Shown here: piece by piece, positions 26,796-35,792 of the stretch
How positions within the stretch are numbered: position 1 is the stretch's first letter
Layout: each line of letters begins with the position of its first letter
From: Aquirhabdus sp964373105
Lineage (GTDB): Bacteria > Pseudomonadota > Gammaproteobacteria > Pseudomonadales > Moraxellaceae
Direction: 5' to 3'
Assembly: GCA_964373105.1 (NCBI GenBank)
Contig: CAYJTU010000001.1
Span: 1-64,000 of the forward strand
Length of the DNA stretch: 64,000 nt
The notes under the pieces: generated by a model
What the model was told of the DNA's origin: nothing
The model's input: the letters and a program-made list of their open reading frames with translations, nothing else
Database searches by the model: none
Translations under genes and position numbers: made by a program

Positions 26796-27158
26796 ATGCA
26801 AATTAAGATTAGTGGACATCATGTGAATGTTTCCCCAGAACTGGAATCTATCGTTCAAGAAAAACTCGCCAAAGTCGAACGACATTTTGATCACATCAAC
26901 AGCATGCAAGTGATCTTTTCTAAAGAAAATCACCATTCAGATCCGAGTTATGACGGCCGTAAAGGTCTTGCAAATCACAAAGCAGAAGTGATTTTGCGTG
27001 TCCCGGGCTCTGAATTATTTGCACAAGCGACTGCTGATAATGTTCAAACGACACTTGATCTGTTGGTGGATAAGCTAGACCGCCAAATCGTGCGCCATAA
27101 AGAACGCCTCAAGAATCACAGCAATCAAGCCCATCACCAGCAATTCGCGCTGGAGTAA
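26796..27158 (+). CDS. hpf: ribosome hibernation promoting factor HPF/YfiA
   Basis: A 120-residue protein that binds the 30S decoding centre in stationary phase and promotes ribosome dimers. MQIKISGHHVNVSPELESIVQEKLAKVERHFDHINSMQV matches the short-form HPF start, with DNVQTTLDLLVDKLDRQIVRHKERLKNH near the end. A Shine-Dalgarno sequence (CGAGGA) precedes the ATG. As in many gammaproteobacteria, it follows rpoN. Confidence 0.95.
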   Translation: MQIKISGHHVNVSPELESIVQEKLAKVERHFDHINSMQVIFSKENHHSDPSYDGRKGLANHKAEVILRVPGSELFAQATADNVQTTLDLLVDKLDRQIVRHKERLKNHSNQAHHQQFALE

Positions 27159-27283
27159 TTTTACCGATCAAATTTGCTGATTGTGAATCGCTCTTTTTAT
27201 CGATTAATCTTTTAAACGGACTCTATAGATGGATTCAATAGATAATCAGTAAATCAATTGTTTAATTCAGTGGTTACAATGAG

Positions 27284-27310
27284 AGCTCGGATTTGTCCGA
27301 GCTTTTTTTA
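27284..27310 (+). terminator. Rho-independent terminator of hpf
   Basis: The stem AGCTCGGA / TCCGAGCT with a four-base loop is followed by seven T. It lies about 125 bases after the hpf stop. Confidence 0.85.
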
Positions 27311-27406
27311 TGATTCGTATTTATGTCATCACCGGGCTTTAAGATATTATTTCAAGCATCGAGACGCATATCCATTCAAGTGGTTTTTAAGGGCAGGTTA
27401 ATCGGC

Positions 27407-28270
27407 ATGAAAACCGTAGATGTAGATTGTAGTTTAGGTTATTTGGTCAATCAGAAATCTGAATTTATTATTCAGATTCAAGCTGCGAATCATCCTTGGC
27501 AGCGTGTGATATCTGAGACGCTTGATTTAGCGGGGATTACCCCTGAGTCGTTTGTCGATATCTCGGGGCAGAATCGCATGTTTCGCTTCAGTGGCCAGCC
27601 CGGTCGGATCGAAATGCGCTACCGCGCGACGGTCGAGGTTGATATGCCGCCGCGCAATCCGTATGCGGCGGAGTTGGATGTGGCCGATCTACCGACAGAT
27701 GTTTTACACTATTTGTTGCCCAGTCGTTACTGTGAGTCGGATTTGATCAGTGCGATGGCTCAGCGTACGTTTGGCAATTTACCACGTGGCTTCAGTCGTG
27801 TTGAGGCAATCTGCAATTGGATCAAAAATAACGTGGTCTATGAGATTGGCTCTAGCCACGCGTCAACGACAGCGCGTGAAGTCCTTGCGAACCGTGCGGG
27901 CGTTTGTCGTGATTTTGCTCATTTAGGCATCGCGTTTTGCCGAGCGCTCAACATTCCGGCGCGGTTTGTATTTGGTCATACTGAGTTCCCTGATCCACCG
28001 CCGGATTTTCATGCCGTGTTTGAGGCTTTTCTCGGCGGGCAGTGGATCTTGTTCGATGCCACCAAGATGGCACCGCTAGACAAGATCGTACGTATCGGTA
28101 CTGGGACAGATGCCAAAGATGTTGCATTTTCAACCATGTATGGCGATGTGCAGATGACTTATCTGAAACCCTTAGTGCGTGATCACATCCAAGGCCAGTC
28201 GTCTGAGTTTGAGCAGGTTGATGATTTCATTGGAGCGGAATCGAGCTACGCCACCAAAGCGAGTGATTAA
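27407..28270 (+). CDS. transglutaminase-like cysteine protease family protein
   Basis: A protein of about 287 residues with the transglutaminase-like catalytic set: Cys in REVLANRAGVCRDFAHLGIAFCR, His in PPPDFHAVFEAFLGGQWILFDAT and Asp in the same block. The first 130 residues form a beta-rich N-terminal domain common to this family (EFIIQIQAANHPWQRV...). The function in bacteria is unknown; proteolytic or amidase activity is likely. ATG 27407 (MKTVDVDCSLGYLV) is chosen because the family starts there and AGGG lies upstream; the frame is open to 27323, which overlaps the end of the hpf terminator region. Confidence 0.82.
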   Translation: MKTVDVDCSLGYLVNQKSEFIIQIQAANHPWQRVISETLDLAGITPESFVDISGQNRMFRFSGQPGRIEMRYRATVEVDMPPRNPYAAELDVADLPTDVLHYLLPSRYCESDLISAMAQRTFGNLPRGFSRVEAICNWIKNNVVYEIGSSHASTTAREVLANRAGVCRDFAHLGIAFCRALNIPARFVFGHTEFPDPPPDFHAVFEAFLGGQWILFDATKMAPLDKIVRIGTGTDAKDVAFSTMYGDVQMTYLKPLVRDHIQGQSSEFEQVDDFIGAESSYATKASD

Positions 28271-28291
28271 GCTTACCACCATCTTTGGTCA

Positions 28292-28996
28292 TTAAAGAGG
28301 CGGTTTTTCAATGTCATCGGCAAGTGGTTGGCTTCGCTTATTTTGCGGTAATCTGAATAGTCTACGGCGGTCACCGTTTTTACGTCGATCAATGCTACTG
28401 TGCTCTGGAAGAGTCATTTCTGAAGGTTGAATTGATTCTTTAAGTTTCTGGCGAATCTTGCGGCGACGTTTGATGCGCGATTGGGTCAGGGTATGCATGA
28501 GGTGTGGCAGGTCTTTAAGCTCCAGACGTTTCACGAACTCATAGAGCATGCGATCACGGGTAAAGCGGAAGTATTGTCCAATGCGGCGCTGATTGATTTC
28601 ATGCGTTTGAAATTTTAGGACATGGTGATCGATCAGCACTAAAGCCAGTAGCGCAAGATTGCTTGTTACCGCATTAAAAGTCGTCCCTAAGTATGTGGGC
28701 GCAAAGATCATCGTATCGATTAGGGAAAAGACCAGTATCCCCCCTGCAATCCACAGCGGTTTTTTATCGGTAAAAGCAATGACTAGCCATATGGCAAGAC
28801 CCATCTCAAGCACGCCCCCGATATGAGAAATCCAACTCACATAAGACATGGATACGCCGTGAGCCAAGACCACGGCTTGCTCTGTTGGGTCAAGGGTCAA
28901 CCACTTCGGCACCAGCCCTTGGTAAAAAAAGCTAAAAGCAACGACGATGCGCGCAAGCCCTCGAATTTGGTATAATAATTCTTCTGTGGTTTTCAT
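28292..28996 (-). CDS. DoxX-like membrane protein with a basic tail
   Basis: A 234-residue protein: four predicted transmembrane helices in the first 125 residues (IVVAFSFFYQGLVPKWL, ISHIGGVLEMGLAIWLVIAF, LWIAGGILVFSLIDTMIFAPTYLG, TSNLALLALVLIDH), in the DoxX-like arrangement, then a long basic cytoplasmic region (about 130-234) with RRRKIRQKLK and the Arg-rich DRRKNGDRRRLF. The role is unknown. It is convergent with the transglutaminase-like gene, 21 bases apart. Confidence 0.7.
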   Translation of the reverse strand: MKTTEELLYQIRGLARIVVAFSFFYQGLVPKWLTLDPTEQAVVLAHGVSMSYVSWISHIGGVLEMGLAIWLVIAFTDKKPLWIAGGILVFSLIDTMIFAPTYLGTTFNAVTSNLALLALVLIDHHVLKFQTHEINQRRIGQYFRFTRDRMLYEFVKRLELKDLPHLMHTLTQSRIKRRRKIRQKLKESIQPSEMTLPEHSSIDRRKNGDRRRLFRLPQNKRSQPLADDIEKPPL

Positions 28997-29175
28997 TCAG
29001 TTGTTACCGTATTTTTTAAACATCGATGATGCGTTTTAGATTTGTTTTTAACGTTGTTATTCCAAGCGACAAGTGCTGTGTTTAAACCAGACTTAATGCG
29101 TCTTTGACTGGACTATAACCCAGACACAGGCTAACCTTCGCTTTATTCTATCTCTTTATCCAATTGAGCAGCAGC

Positions 29176-29424
29176 ATGACCCCTGAAATCTTACGCGAGA
29201 TCTTACAAGCCGCATTTCCAAGCGCAGAAATTGCCACGTCAGGACAGGCTGGAAAGTTTGATGTGCGCGTTGTGGATATTCAGTTTGAGGGCAAACGCCC
29301 AGTGGCTCGCCAACAGTCCGTCTATGCACCGCTGGGCAGCTATATTGCCAGTGGCGAGGTTCATGCCGTGAGCATCAAAGCATTGACGCCTGAAGAGTGG
29401 CGTAAAGCCAGCTTGTTCGGTTAA
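29176..29424 (+). CDS. ibaG: BolA-family protein IbaG
   Basis: An 82-residue BolA-like protein (MTPEILREILQAAFPSAEI, VRVVDIQFEGKRPVARQQSVYAPLGSYIASGEVHAVSIKALTPEEWRK). Members partner with monothiol glutaredoxins in iron-sulfur trafficking. Its position just before murA is conserved in gammaproteobacteria. The ATG at 29176 is favoured over the TTG at 29164. Confidence 0.92.
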   Translation: MTPEILREILQAAFPSAEIATSGQAGKFDVRVVDIQFEGKRPVARQQSVYAPLGSYIASGEVHAVSIKALTPEEWRKASLFG

Positions 29425-29536
29425 TCATTTATCGAATTCAGCGATCCGTTAAGCGGATTGTCCTCGATGTGCTGAATGTTGTCATTTTGACGGACATAAA
29501 CTGTTGAAAAAATATTCTTATTAATAGACCGATTTG

Positions 29537-29581
29537 ATCGCGGTAAGCACGACTTGAGACATGAGTCGTGCTTACCGCGAT
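29537..29581. repeat. 18-bp perfect inverted repeat between ibaG and murA
   Basis: The arms 29537-29554 and 29564-29581 are perfect reverse complements with a nine-base spacer; the core is GCGGTAAGCACGACT. There is no T-run on the plus strand, so it is not a classical terminator. It lies 41 bases before the murA start and may be a strong mRNA hairpin or an operator. Confidence 0.75.
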
Positions 29582-29621
29582 AAAGTCAGAAAGGTCATCG
29601 ATGCAGGTAGTGATTTGGACT

Positions 29622-30884
29622 ATGGATAAATTTCGAATTCAAGGTGGTGCGTGTTTAAGCGGAACGGTACAGATTTCGGGCGCAAAAAATGCCGCATTGC
29701 CATTGCTTGCGGCGACGATATTGGCCAGTACGCCGATTACTTTGACGAATGTTCCAGACCTTAAAGATGTTTCAACACTGATTAAGGTATTGGAAAGCTT
29801 AGGTATCACGGTACAACGTGAGAAAGCGGCAGGCGTTGTGCATGTCGATACTGCGACGCTCAATAGCCAATTCGCCCCGTACGAGTTGGTCAAAACCATG
29901 CGCGCATCGATTCTGGTCTTGGGACCTTTGCTGGCACGCTATGGCGAAGCAACAGTGTCCTTGCCGGGTGGCTGTGCGATTGGTTCGCGTCCTGTCGAAC
30001 AGCATCTCAAAGCGCTTGAAGCGATGGGCGCCACCATCAATGTTGAAAATGGTTATGTGCATGCCAAGGTCGATGGTCGTTTAAAAGGCACCCGTTTCTC
30101 GTTTGACATGGTCACGGTGGGCGGTACGGAAAATATCCTGATCGCAGCGACGCTTGCGAGCGGCACGACGATCTTAGACAATTGCGCACGTGAGCCAGAA
30201 GTGACGGATTTGGCGCATTTGTTGGTCAAGATGGGTGCTCAGATCGAAGGCATCGGCACGGATCAATTGATTATTCACGGTGTTGAATCCTTGAATGGTG
30301 TTGAATATAGCGTGGTTGCCGATCGTATCGAAACGGGCTCATATCTTGCAGCTGCCGCGATGACGGGCGGCTGCGTACGCACGACCCATACCGATGCCCG
30401 CTTGCTTGAAGCGGTATTGCTGAAGTTTGAGGAAATGGGTGCCACCATCACCACCGGTGCGGACTGGATTGAACTGGATATGCGCGGTAAGCGTCCAAAA
30501 GCAGTGAGCTTCCGGACACTGCCGCACCCTGCGTTCCCAACCGATATGCAAGCGCAAATCATGACGGTGAATACCGTCGCTGAAGGGACTGCCACGGTCA
30601 TTGAGACCATCTTTGAAAATCGCTATATGCATGTGCCTGAGTTGTCCCGTATGGGTGCGAAGATTCAAGTGGATGGCCATACTGCGATCATTACTGGCGT
30701 GGAAAAGCTGCAAGCGGCGCCCGTCATGGCAACTGATCTCCGCGCATCGATGTCACTGGTATTAGCGGCCTTAACAGCAGAAGGCGAGACGATCATTGAC
30801 CGTATTTATCATATCGATCGTGGCTATGAAAATGTTGAAGAAAAATTGCGCGGCTTAGGTGCAGTGATCGAGCGAGTAAAATAA
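29622..30884 (+). CDS. murA: UDP-N-acetylglucosamine 1-carboxyvinyltransferase
   Basis: MurA adds enolpyruvate from PEP to UDP-GlcNAc, the first committed step of peptidoglycan synthesis. MDKFRIQGGACLSGTVQISGAKNAALPLL starts the protein, and the fosfomycin-reactive cysteine is at about residue 118 in LPGGCAIGSRPVEQHL. Further motifs are PHPAFPTDMQAQ and RMGAKIQVDG. The start at 29622 matches the family. ATG 29601 (seven residues more) has a better-placed AAAGG, so initiation there is possible. A strong hairpin precedes the gene. hisG follows directly after the stop codon. Confidence 0.96.
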   Translation: MDKFRIQGGACLSGTVQISGAKNAALPLLAATILASTPITLTNVPDLKDVSTLIKVLESLGITVQREKAAGVVHVDTATLNSQFAPYELVKTMRASILVLGPLLARYGEATVSLPGGCAIGSRPVEQHLKALEAMGATINVENGYVHAKVDGRLKGTRFSFDMVTVGGTENILIAATLASGTTILDNCAREPEVTDLAHLLVKMGAQIEGIGTDQLIIHGVESLNGVEYSVVADRIETGSYLAAAAMTGGCVRTTHTDARLLEAVLLKFEEMGATITTGADWIELDMRGKRPKAVSFRTLPHPAFPTDMQAQIMTVNTVAEGTATVIETIFENRYMHVPELSRMGAKIQVDGHTAIITGVEKLQAAPVMATDLRASMSLVLAALTAEGETIIDRIYHIDRGYENVEEKLRGLGAVIERVK

Positions 30885-31601
30885 ATGAGTGACCTGCAAA
30901 AAGAATCCCAAAATACGCCACAGACTTCGATTGGCAGTGATGAGTCGGTGATGGGTAATTTTGATCATGGTTTGACGCTCGCACTCAGCAAAGGCCGGAT
31001 TCTCAAAGAAACACTGCCGCTGTTAAAAAATGCCGGTATTGAACTGCTTGAAGATCCAGATAAAAGCCGTAAACTGATTTTTCCAACCACACATCCTTTG
31101 GTGCGCATCTTGATTCTACGCGCCAGCGATGTGCCTGCTTATGTGGAGAACGGTGCTGCCGATGTCGGTGTGGCGGGCAAAGACGTGCTGATGGAATACG
31201 GTGCGCAGAATGTCTATGAGCTCATCGATCTTAAAATTGCCAATTGTCGTCTCATGACGGCAGGTCGTGTTGATGCAGAGGGCAATTGGCAGAAGCCTGT
31301 CGGACGTTTAAAGATTGCGACCAAATATATCAATCTGACGCGTCAATATTATGCCAGCCGCGGTGAGCAGGTTGATGTCATCAAGCTTTATGGCTCGATG
31401 GAGTTGGCACCATTGGTAGGATTGGGCGATTTGATTGTCGACGTCGTAGACACGGGAAATACCCTGCGTGCCAATGGTCTTGCACCGTTTGATGTCATCG
31501 CGCAGATTTCATCACGTCTGATTGTCAATAAAGCCAGCTATAAGCGCAAGCAAGCGGTCTTGAGTCCGATTCTCGCTGGTATCGAAGCCGCAATCGGTTA
31601 A
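30885..31601 (+). CDS. hisG: ATP phosphoribosyltransferase, short form
   Basis: HisG joins ATP and PRPP in the first step of histidine synthesis. LTLALSKGRILKETLPLL, ASDVPAYVENGAADVGVAGKDVL and VDVVDTGNTLRANGL are typical. At 238 residues it is the short form, which needs the HisZ regulatory subunit; no hisZ is in this window. The start at 30885 directly abuts the murA stop; an internal ATG at 30951 could also serve, as the first 22 residues are polar and unconserved. murA-hisG-hisD-hisC is the Acinetobacter order. Confidence 0.94.
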   Translation: MSDLQKESQNTPQTSIGSDESVMGNFDHGLTLALSKGRILKETLPLLKNAGIELLEDPDKSRKLIFPTTHPLVRILILRASDVPAYVENGAADVGVAGKDVLMEYGAQNVYELIDLKIANCRLMTAGRVDAEGNWQKPVGRLKIATKYINLTRQYYASRGEQVDVIKLYGSMELAPLVGLGDLIVDVVDTGNTLRANGLAPFDVIAQISSRLIVNKASYKRKQAVLSPILAGIEAAIG

Positions 31602-31622
31602 GCTGTATTTTGTTGATCGTTT

Positions 31623-31654
31623 ACCCTGTTTTGGTATGATCGCTAAAACAGGGT
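31623..31654. terminator. probable bidirectional terminator, hisG / HIT gene
   Basis: A perfect ten-base inverted repeat (ACCCTGTTTT / AAAACAGGGT) with a 12-base loop lies between two convergent genes. No long T-run follows. Confidence 0.5.
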
Positions 31655-31671
31655 GTCATCAAGACTCGCAT

Positions 31672-32097
31672 TTAAGCGTCTAAGGCCGCTTTGATGCGTT
31701 CTGCAAAACCTTGAATCTGTGCCATATCACCCATCTTTGCGCCATGCGCACGGGTCATCAGTGCCCCCAGTGAACTCGGCAGGATATGAAAGTGCACGTG
31801 CGGTACCGTTTGCCCCGCTGCGGCGCCATTCAATTGCATCAAGACAAAACCATCCACGCCCATCGCTGTTTTCACCGCTTTAGACACTTTTTGAACCGTA
31901 TGAATCCACGCGCTAGCGCCTTCAGGCGATAGATCTAAAATCGTTTCTGCAGGTTCTTTGGTAATGACCAAGGTATGGCCATCCGCTTGCGGCATGATAT
32001 CCATGAAGGCCAGTGTGTGCTCATCTTCATAGACTTTACTGCACGGGATTTCTCCGCGTAGGATCTTGGCGAAAATATTATTGGTGTCATAAGCCAT
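31672..32097 (-). CDS. HIT-family nucleotide-binding protein
   Basis: A 141-residue histidine-triad protein with the signature HVHFHILPS and the N-terminal NIFAKILRGEIPCSKVYEDEHTLAFMDIMPQADGHTLVI. Members hydrolyse AMP-NH2-like nucleotide conjugates; the cellular substrate is not known. It lies convergent to hisG and has its own upstream region. Breaks the his genes into hisG and hisDC blocks together with the DUF481 gene. Confidence 0.92.
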   Translation of the reverse strand: MAYDTNNIFAKILRGEIPCSKVYEDEHTLAFMDIMPQADGHTLVITKEPAETILDLSPEGASAWIHTVQKVSKAVKTAMGVDGFVLMQLNGAAAGQTVPHVHFHILPSSLGALMTRAHGAKMGDMAQIQGFAERIKAALDA

Positions 32098-32204
32098 GTG
32101 AACCGTCCTTGCGATTATGAGTGGGGGGTGGTGGATTGATCAGCATCTTGATCAACGCTGTCAATATTAGCAGAAAATAGCATTCGCACTTTATGCGTGT
32201 AATC

Positions 32205-32239
32205 AAAAAAGGTCGCAACGATAACGCTGCGACCTTTTG
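32205..32239 (-). terminator. Rho-independent terminator of the DUF481 gene
   Basis: The stem AAAAGGTCGCA / TGCGACCTTTT with a ten-base loop is followed on the minus strand by a T-run. It lies 55 bases after the DUF481 stop. Confidence 0.8.
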
Positions 32240-32293
32240 ACTGAATGATGGGTCTGGATGGGTTCATCGATTGAGTTGCGATTCTGCCGCTAT

Positions 32294-33049
32294 TTAGTAG
32301 CTGTATTTCAAGCCAAAAGCGGTCAATGAGCTGTCGGAATCACCCTGATCAGAGCTGATTTTTTTATAGTCAAAGCTAAATAGACCCGAGAGTTTATCGG
32401 TCATCATCATCGACAAAGCACTGCGCGAGCGGAAGGTGTTGGACGATGAACCGTAGTCATAGCCCAGATCCTGAGTAAAGTTTACGGTTTTGGTCAAGAT
32501 GCGTTCATAGTGGGCAGCCAGTGTGCCGATGGCTTCAGTGTTATCATCTTTAGGTGGAAAGCGATCTACGCTGTAGCGCACACCGGCACCGATTTCACCA
32601 TTTAAGAATTGCACATCGTCGCGATAAAGCTCAGTACCGATTCCACCGGTAAGATAGGTTTGGTAGTCAAATGCACTGCTCAAGTCTTTTTCCCATTGCA
32701 ACTTGGCAAATTCGTAAAAGCTGCCTTCACTATGCATCAGTTTACCTGATGCGAGATAGCGCTCAACGCTATCCGTCGATTGATTGTCGCTGCTCCCTAT
32801 CGCTTCGGCTTTGAATTCCTGTCCCCAGTCGCCTTGCATGTGTTTATAGGTGATATGACCTGCGACGCTTTGTTTTCGAGATGAGGTGCCATCGGTATTG
32901 TTGGTGTTATTGAGCAAATAGCTTAAATCGGCATCAAGATTATAATCTTTGTCTTTGGTGACTTTGATCGCGTCTTCCGCGGCCATCGATGCGGCACTGA
33001 TCGCTAAGCCAAGCATGACAGTGGTTAGTTTTTTAATTGAAAATGTCAT
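32294..33049 (-). CDS. DUF481-family outer-membrane beta-barrel protein
   Basis: A 251-residue exported protein: signal peptide MTFSIKKLTTVMLGLAISAASMAA, then alternating beta-strands typical of DUF481/YdiY barrels (YNLDADLSYLLNNTNNTDGTSS, FYEFAKLQWEKDLSSAFDYQTYLTGGIGTELYR, GEIGAGVRYSV) and a C-terminal tyrosine (GLKYSY). The function is unknown; the family responds to acid or salt stress in some species. The ATG at 33049 begins the signal peptide. The 277-base region upstream, shared with hisD, is AT-rich and holds no other gene. Confidence 0.82.
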   Translation of the reverse strand: MTFSIKKLTTVMLGLAISAASMAAEDAIKVTKDKDYNLDADLSYLLNNTNNTDGTSSRKQSVAGHITYKHMQGDWGQEFKAEAIGSSDNQSTDSVERYLASGKLMHSEGSFYEFAKLQWEKDLSSAFDYQTYLTGGIGTELYRDDVQFLNGEIGAGVRYSVDRFPPKDDNTEAIGTLAAHYERILTKTVNFTQDLGYDYGSSSNTFRSRSALSMMMTDKLSGLFSFDYKKISSDQGDSDSSLTAFGLKYSY

Positions 33050-33326
33050 TAGCATCTCTCGTCATGATGAAAAATAAAACGTGTGGATACACCACATGAA
33101 GTCAACAAATCCTAGAGACTATTGATCTTAAAATCTATTTGTATGACGAAATGGTTACAGGACTCAAACTAAAGGGATAAGATATTCCAGTTGAATCCTA
33201 TCGATAAATGATAATTGGTTGGCATATTTTTGAGATACAGGCCTGGCGTAATAGAGCGCACATTTCAAGCCAAAAACAAGTTAAAATTGCCTCCTTATTT
33301 TTGTAAAAAAGTGGATGCGGTCAATG

Positions 33327-34625
33327 ATGCGTCGCCTGTCGAGTGTGGATGTGAATTTTGATGAGCAACTGAATAGTTTGCTTGCGTTTGAAACCGTGAA
33401 TGATGCGGCATTGATTCATACCGTGGATCAGATCATTCATGACGTTCGCACCCATGGCAATGCACATGTGCTGAAACTCACCCAGCAGTTCGATCAGCAT
33501 CCTGCACAGACTTTCGCTGAGCTAGAGTTAACTCAAGCTGCATTGAAAGCCGCCTTTGAGTCGCTTGATCCAACCGTGCGCACTGCATTGGAATTGGCTG
33601 CAGCGCGTATCCGCAGTTTTCATACTGCGCAGAAACAAGACGGCTGGCAGTACACCGATGAACTGGGCAATGTGCTGGGTCAAAAAGTCACGGCACTCGA
33701 TCGCGTTGGCATCTATGTCCCAGGCGGCAAAGCCTCCTATCCGTCATCGGTATTGATGAATGCGATTCCTGCACAAGTGGCTGGTGTGACGGAGATCATC
33801 ATGGTTGTGCCTGCGCCCAAAGGTGAACTGAGTGAGTTGGTCTTGGCCGCTGCTTATCTATCGGGTGTGCACCGCGTACTGACCATAGGCGGGGCACAAG
33901 CGGTTGCGGCACTGGCGTATGGTACTGAGACGATTCCCAAAGTGGATAAAATTACCGGTCCGGGCAACCGTTATGTGGCCGCAGCGAAGCGGGCGGTATT
34001 TGGTCAAGTGGGCATCGATATGATCGCAGGACCTTCAGAGATTTTAGTCTATGCCGAAGGGCAGAATAATCCCGACTGGCTGGCGATGGATCTACTCTCA
34101 CAGGCCGAGCATGACGAAATCGCCCAATCAATCTTTGTGACAACCGATGCTGTTTTGCTGGAGCAAGTAGCGGTTTCCATCGAAAAATTATTACCGACTC
34201 TGCCGCGCGTTGACATCGCCCGCACATCAACCAATGATCGCGGCGCACTGATCTTGGTGAAAGATCGTGCGGAAGCCTTGGCACTGATCAATCGCGTTGC
34301 GCCAGAGCATTTAGAGCTCTGCGTGGATGATCCGGACAGCCTGCTACCTGATATCCGCCATGCAGGGGCGATCTTTATGGGTCGTCATACGCCAGAGGCG
34401 ATTGGGGATTATTGTGCCGGTCCAAACCATGTGCTGCCGACGTCTGGTACCGCGCGTTTTTCATCACCGCTCGGTGTTTATGATTTTCAAAAACGCAGCA
34501 GCATCATTCATTGCTCAGCCGAAGGTAGCCAATCTTTGGCACAAGCCGCTGATATCTTGGCACAGCAAGAGGGACTGGATGCGCATGCGCGCTCGGCACG
34601 CTATCGTGTTGGGAGCCCATCATGA
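33327..34625 (+). CDS. hisD: histidinol dehydrogenase
   Basis: HisD carries out the last two oxidations of histidine synthesis, histidinol to histidine, with NAD and zinc. GIYVPGGKASYPSSVLMNAIPAQVAGV, DKITGPGNRYVAAAKRAVFGQVGIDMIAGPSE, LLSQAEHDE (zinc ligand His and base) and CAGPNHVLPTSGTARFSSPLGVYDF are diagnostic. The start is chosen as MRRLSSVD at 33327, matching Acinetobacter HisD; ATGs at 33315 and 33324 are also in frame and no strong ribosome site separates them. It overlaps hisC by four bases (ATGA). Confidence 0.95.
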   Translation: MRRLSSVDVNFDEQLNSLLAFETVNDAALIHTVDQIIHDVRTHGNAHVLKLTQQFDQHPAQTFAELELTQAALKAAFESLDPTVRTALELAAARIRSFHTAQKQDGWQYTDELGNVLGQKVTALDRVGIYVPGGKASYPSSVLMNAIPAQVAGVTEIIMVVPAPKGELSELVLAAAYLSGVHRVLTIGGAQAVAALAYGTETIPKVDKITGPGNRYVAAAKRAVFGQVGIDMIAGPSEILVYAEGQNNPDWLAMDLLSQAEHDEIAQSIFVTTDAVLLEQVAVSIEKLLPTLPRVDIARTSTNDRGALILVKDRAEALALINRVAPEHLELCVDDPDSLLPDIRHAGAIFMGRHTPEAIGDYCAGPNHVLPTSGTARFSSPLGVYDFQKRSSIIHCSAEGSQSLAQAADILAQQEGLDAHARSARYRVGSPS

Positions 34626-35719
34626 ACTCTGTCAGTCTAGTCGATGTCACTTTGAAGCAACGCCTTTGGAGTCCTTTGGTTCGTGATCTTGTGCCTTATG
34701 TACCGGGTGAGCAGCCCAAGATCAATAACCTGATCAAGCTCAATACCAATGAAAGTCCTTTTCCGCCATCGCCCAAGGTGCGTGAGGCGGTGATTGCAGC
34801 TTTGGGAGACGATGGTGACGTTTTGCGCCTTTATCCTGATCCTGATGCAAGTAGCCTGAAGCAAGTGATCGCAAGCTATCATGGATTACCAACCAATCAA
34901 GTCTTTTTAGGCAATGGTTCTGATGAGGTGTTGGCACATATTTATATGGCGTTTTTCAAACAGCCGCTGCCGATTTTATCGCCAGATATCAGCTATAGCT
35001 TTTACCCCGTTTACAGTCAGCTGTATGCGGTCGAAACGGTGCAGATTGCTTTGGATGCACACTTTCAGATTGATGTGAATGATTACAAGACGCCTAACGG
35101 CGGAATCATTCTGGCCAATCCCAATGCCCCAACGGGAGTATTGCTGACACTGGAGCAGATTCGATTATTACTGGCGAATAATCCTGACTCGGTCGTGGTG
35201 ATTGATGAGGCCTATATCGACTTTGGTGGTCAATCGGCGATTGCTCTGATCAATGAATTTGATAATCTGGTGGTCTGTCATACCGTGTCTAAATCACGCG
35301 CATTGGCGGGTCTGCGGATCGGGATGGTCTTTGCGCAAGCGCATCTCATTGAAGCGCTAGAACGGGTTAAAAACAGCTTTAATTCCTATCCTTTAGATCG
35401 CCTTGCGATTGCGGGCGGTGTGGCGTCTTTTGAAGATGATGCCTACTTCCAATCCACCTGTCAGGCATTGATTGATCTGCGTGATGCGCTGGTGGGTCAG
35501 TTGGACGGCTTGGGTTTTGAGGTGTTGCCTTCTCATGCCAATTTCATCTTTGCCCGTCATGCTCAGCATGAGGCTGTTGTTCTTGCTAAAGGATTGCGTG
35601 AGGCGGGTATCATTGTGCGTCACTTTGCCAAGCCGCGTATTGATCAGTTCTTGCGGATTACCATTGGTACGGCAGAGCAAAATCAAGCGTTGATCACGCG
35701 TCTGAAAGAGATGCTTTAA
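34622..35719 (+). CDS. hisC: histidinol-phosphate aminotransferase
   Basis: A 365-residue class I/II PLP aminotransferase converting imidazole-acetol phosphate to histidinol phosphate. INNLIKLNTNESPFPPSP, LGNGSDEVLAHIYMAFF, NPNAPTG, VVIDEAYIDFGG and the PLP lysine in CHTVSKSRALAGLRIG (about residue 223) are all present, with RITIGTAEQN near the end. It is coupled to hisD through an ATGA overlap and ends at a bidirectional terminator. Confidence 0.96.
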   Translation: MNSVSLVDVTLKQRLWSPLVRDLVPYVPGEQPKINNLIKLNTNESPFPPSPKVREAVIAALGDDGDVLRLYPDPDASSLKQVIASYHGLPTNQVFLGNGSDEVLAHIYMAFFKQPLPILSPDISYSFYPVYSQLYAVETVQIALDAHFQIDVNDYKTPNGGIILANPNAPTGVLLTLEQIRLLLANNPDSVVVIDEAYIDFGGQSAIALINEFDNLVVCHTVSKSRALAGLRIGMVFAQAHLIEALERVKNSFNSYPLDRLAIAGGVASFEDDAYFQSTCQALIDLRDALVGQLDGLGFEVLPSHANFIFARHAQHEAVVLAKGLREAGIIVRHFAKPRIDQFLRITIGTAEQNQALITRLKEML

Positions 35720-35736
35720 CGCTTAACGCGCTGAAT

Positions 35737-35781
35737 AAAAAAAGCCTGCAGCTTTGAAGTTTCCCAGCGCAGGCTTTTTTT
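35737..35781. terminator. bidirectional Rho-independent terminator
   Basis: The stem AAAAAAAGCCTGC / GCAGGCTTTTTTT, separated by 19 bases, serves hisC on the left and the convergent hyi gene on the right. Confidence 0.85.
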
Positions 35782-35792
35782 ACACGTGATCT

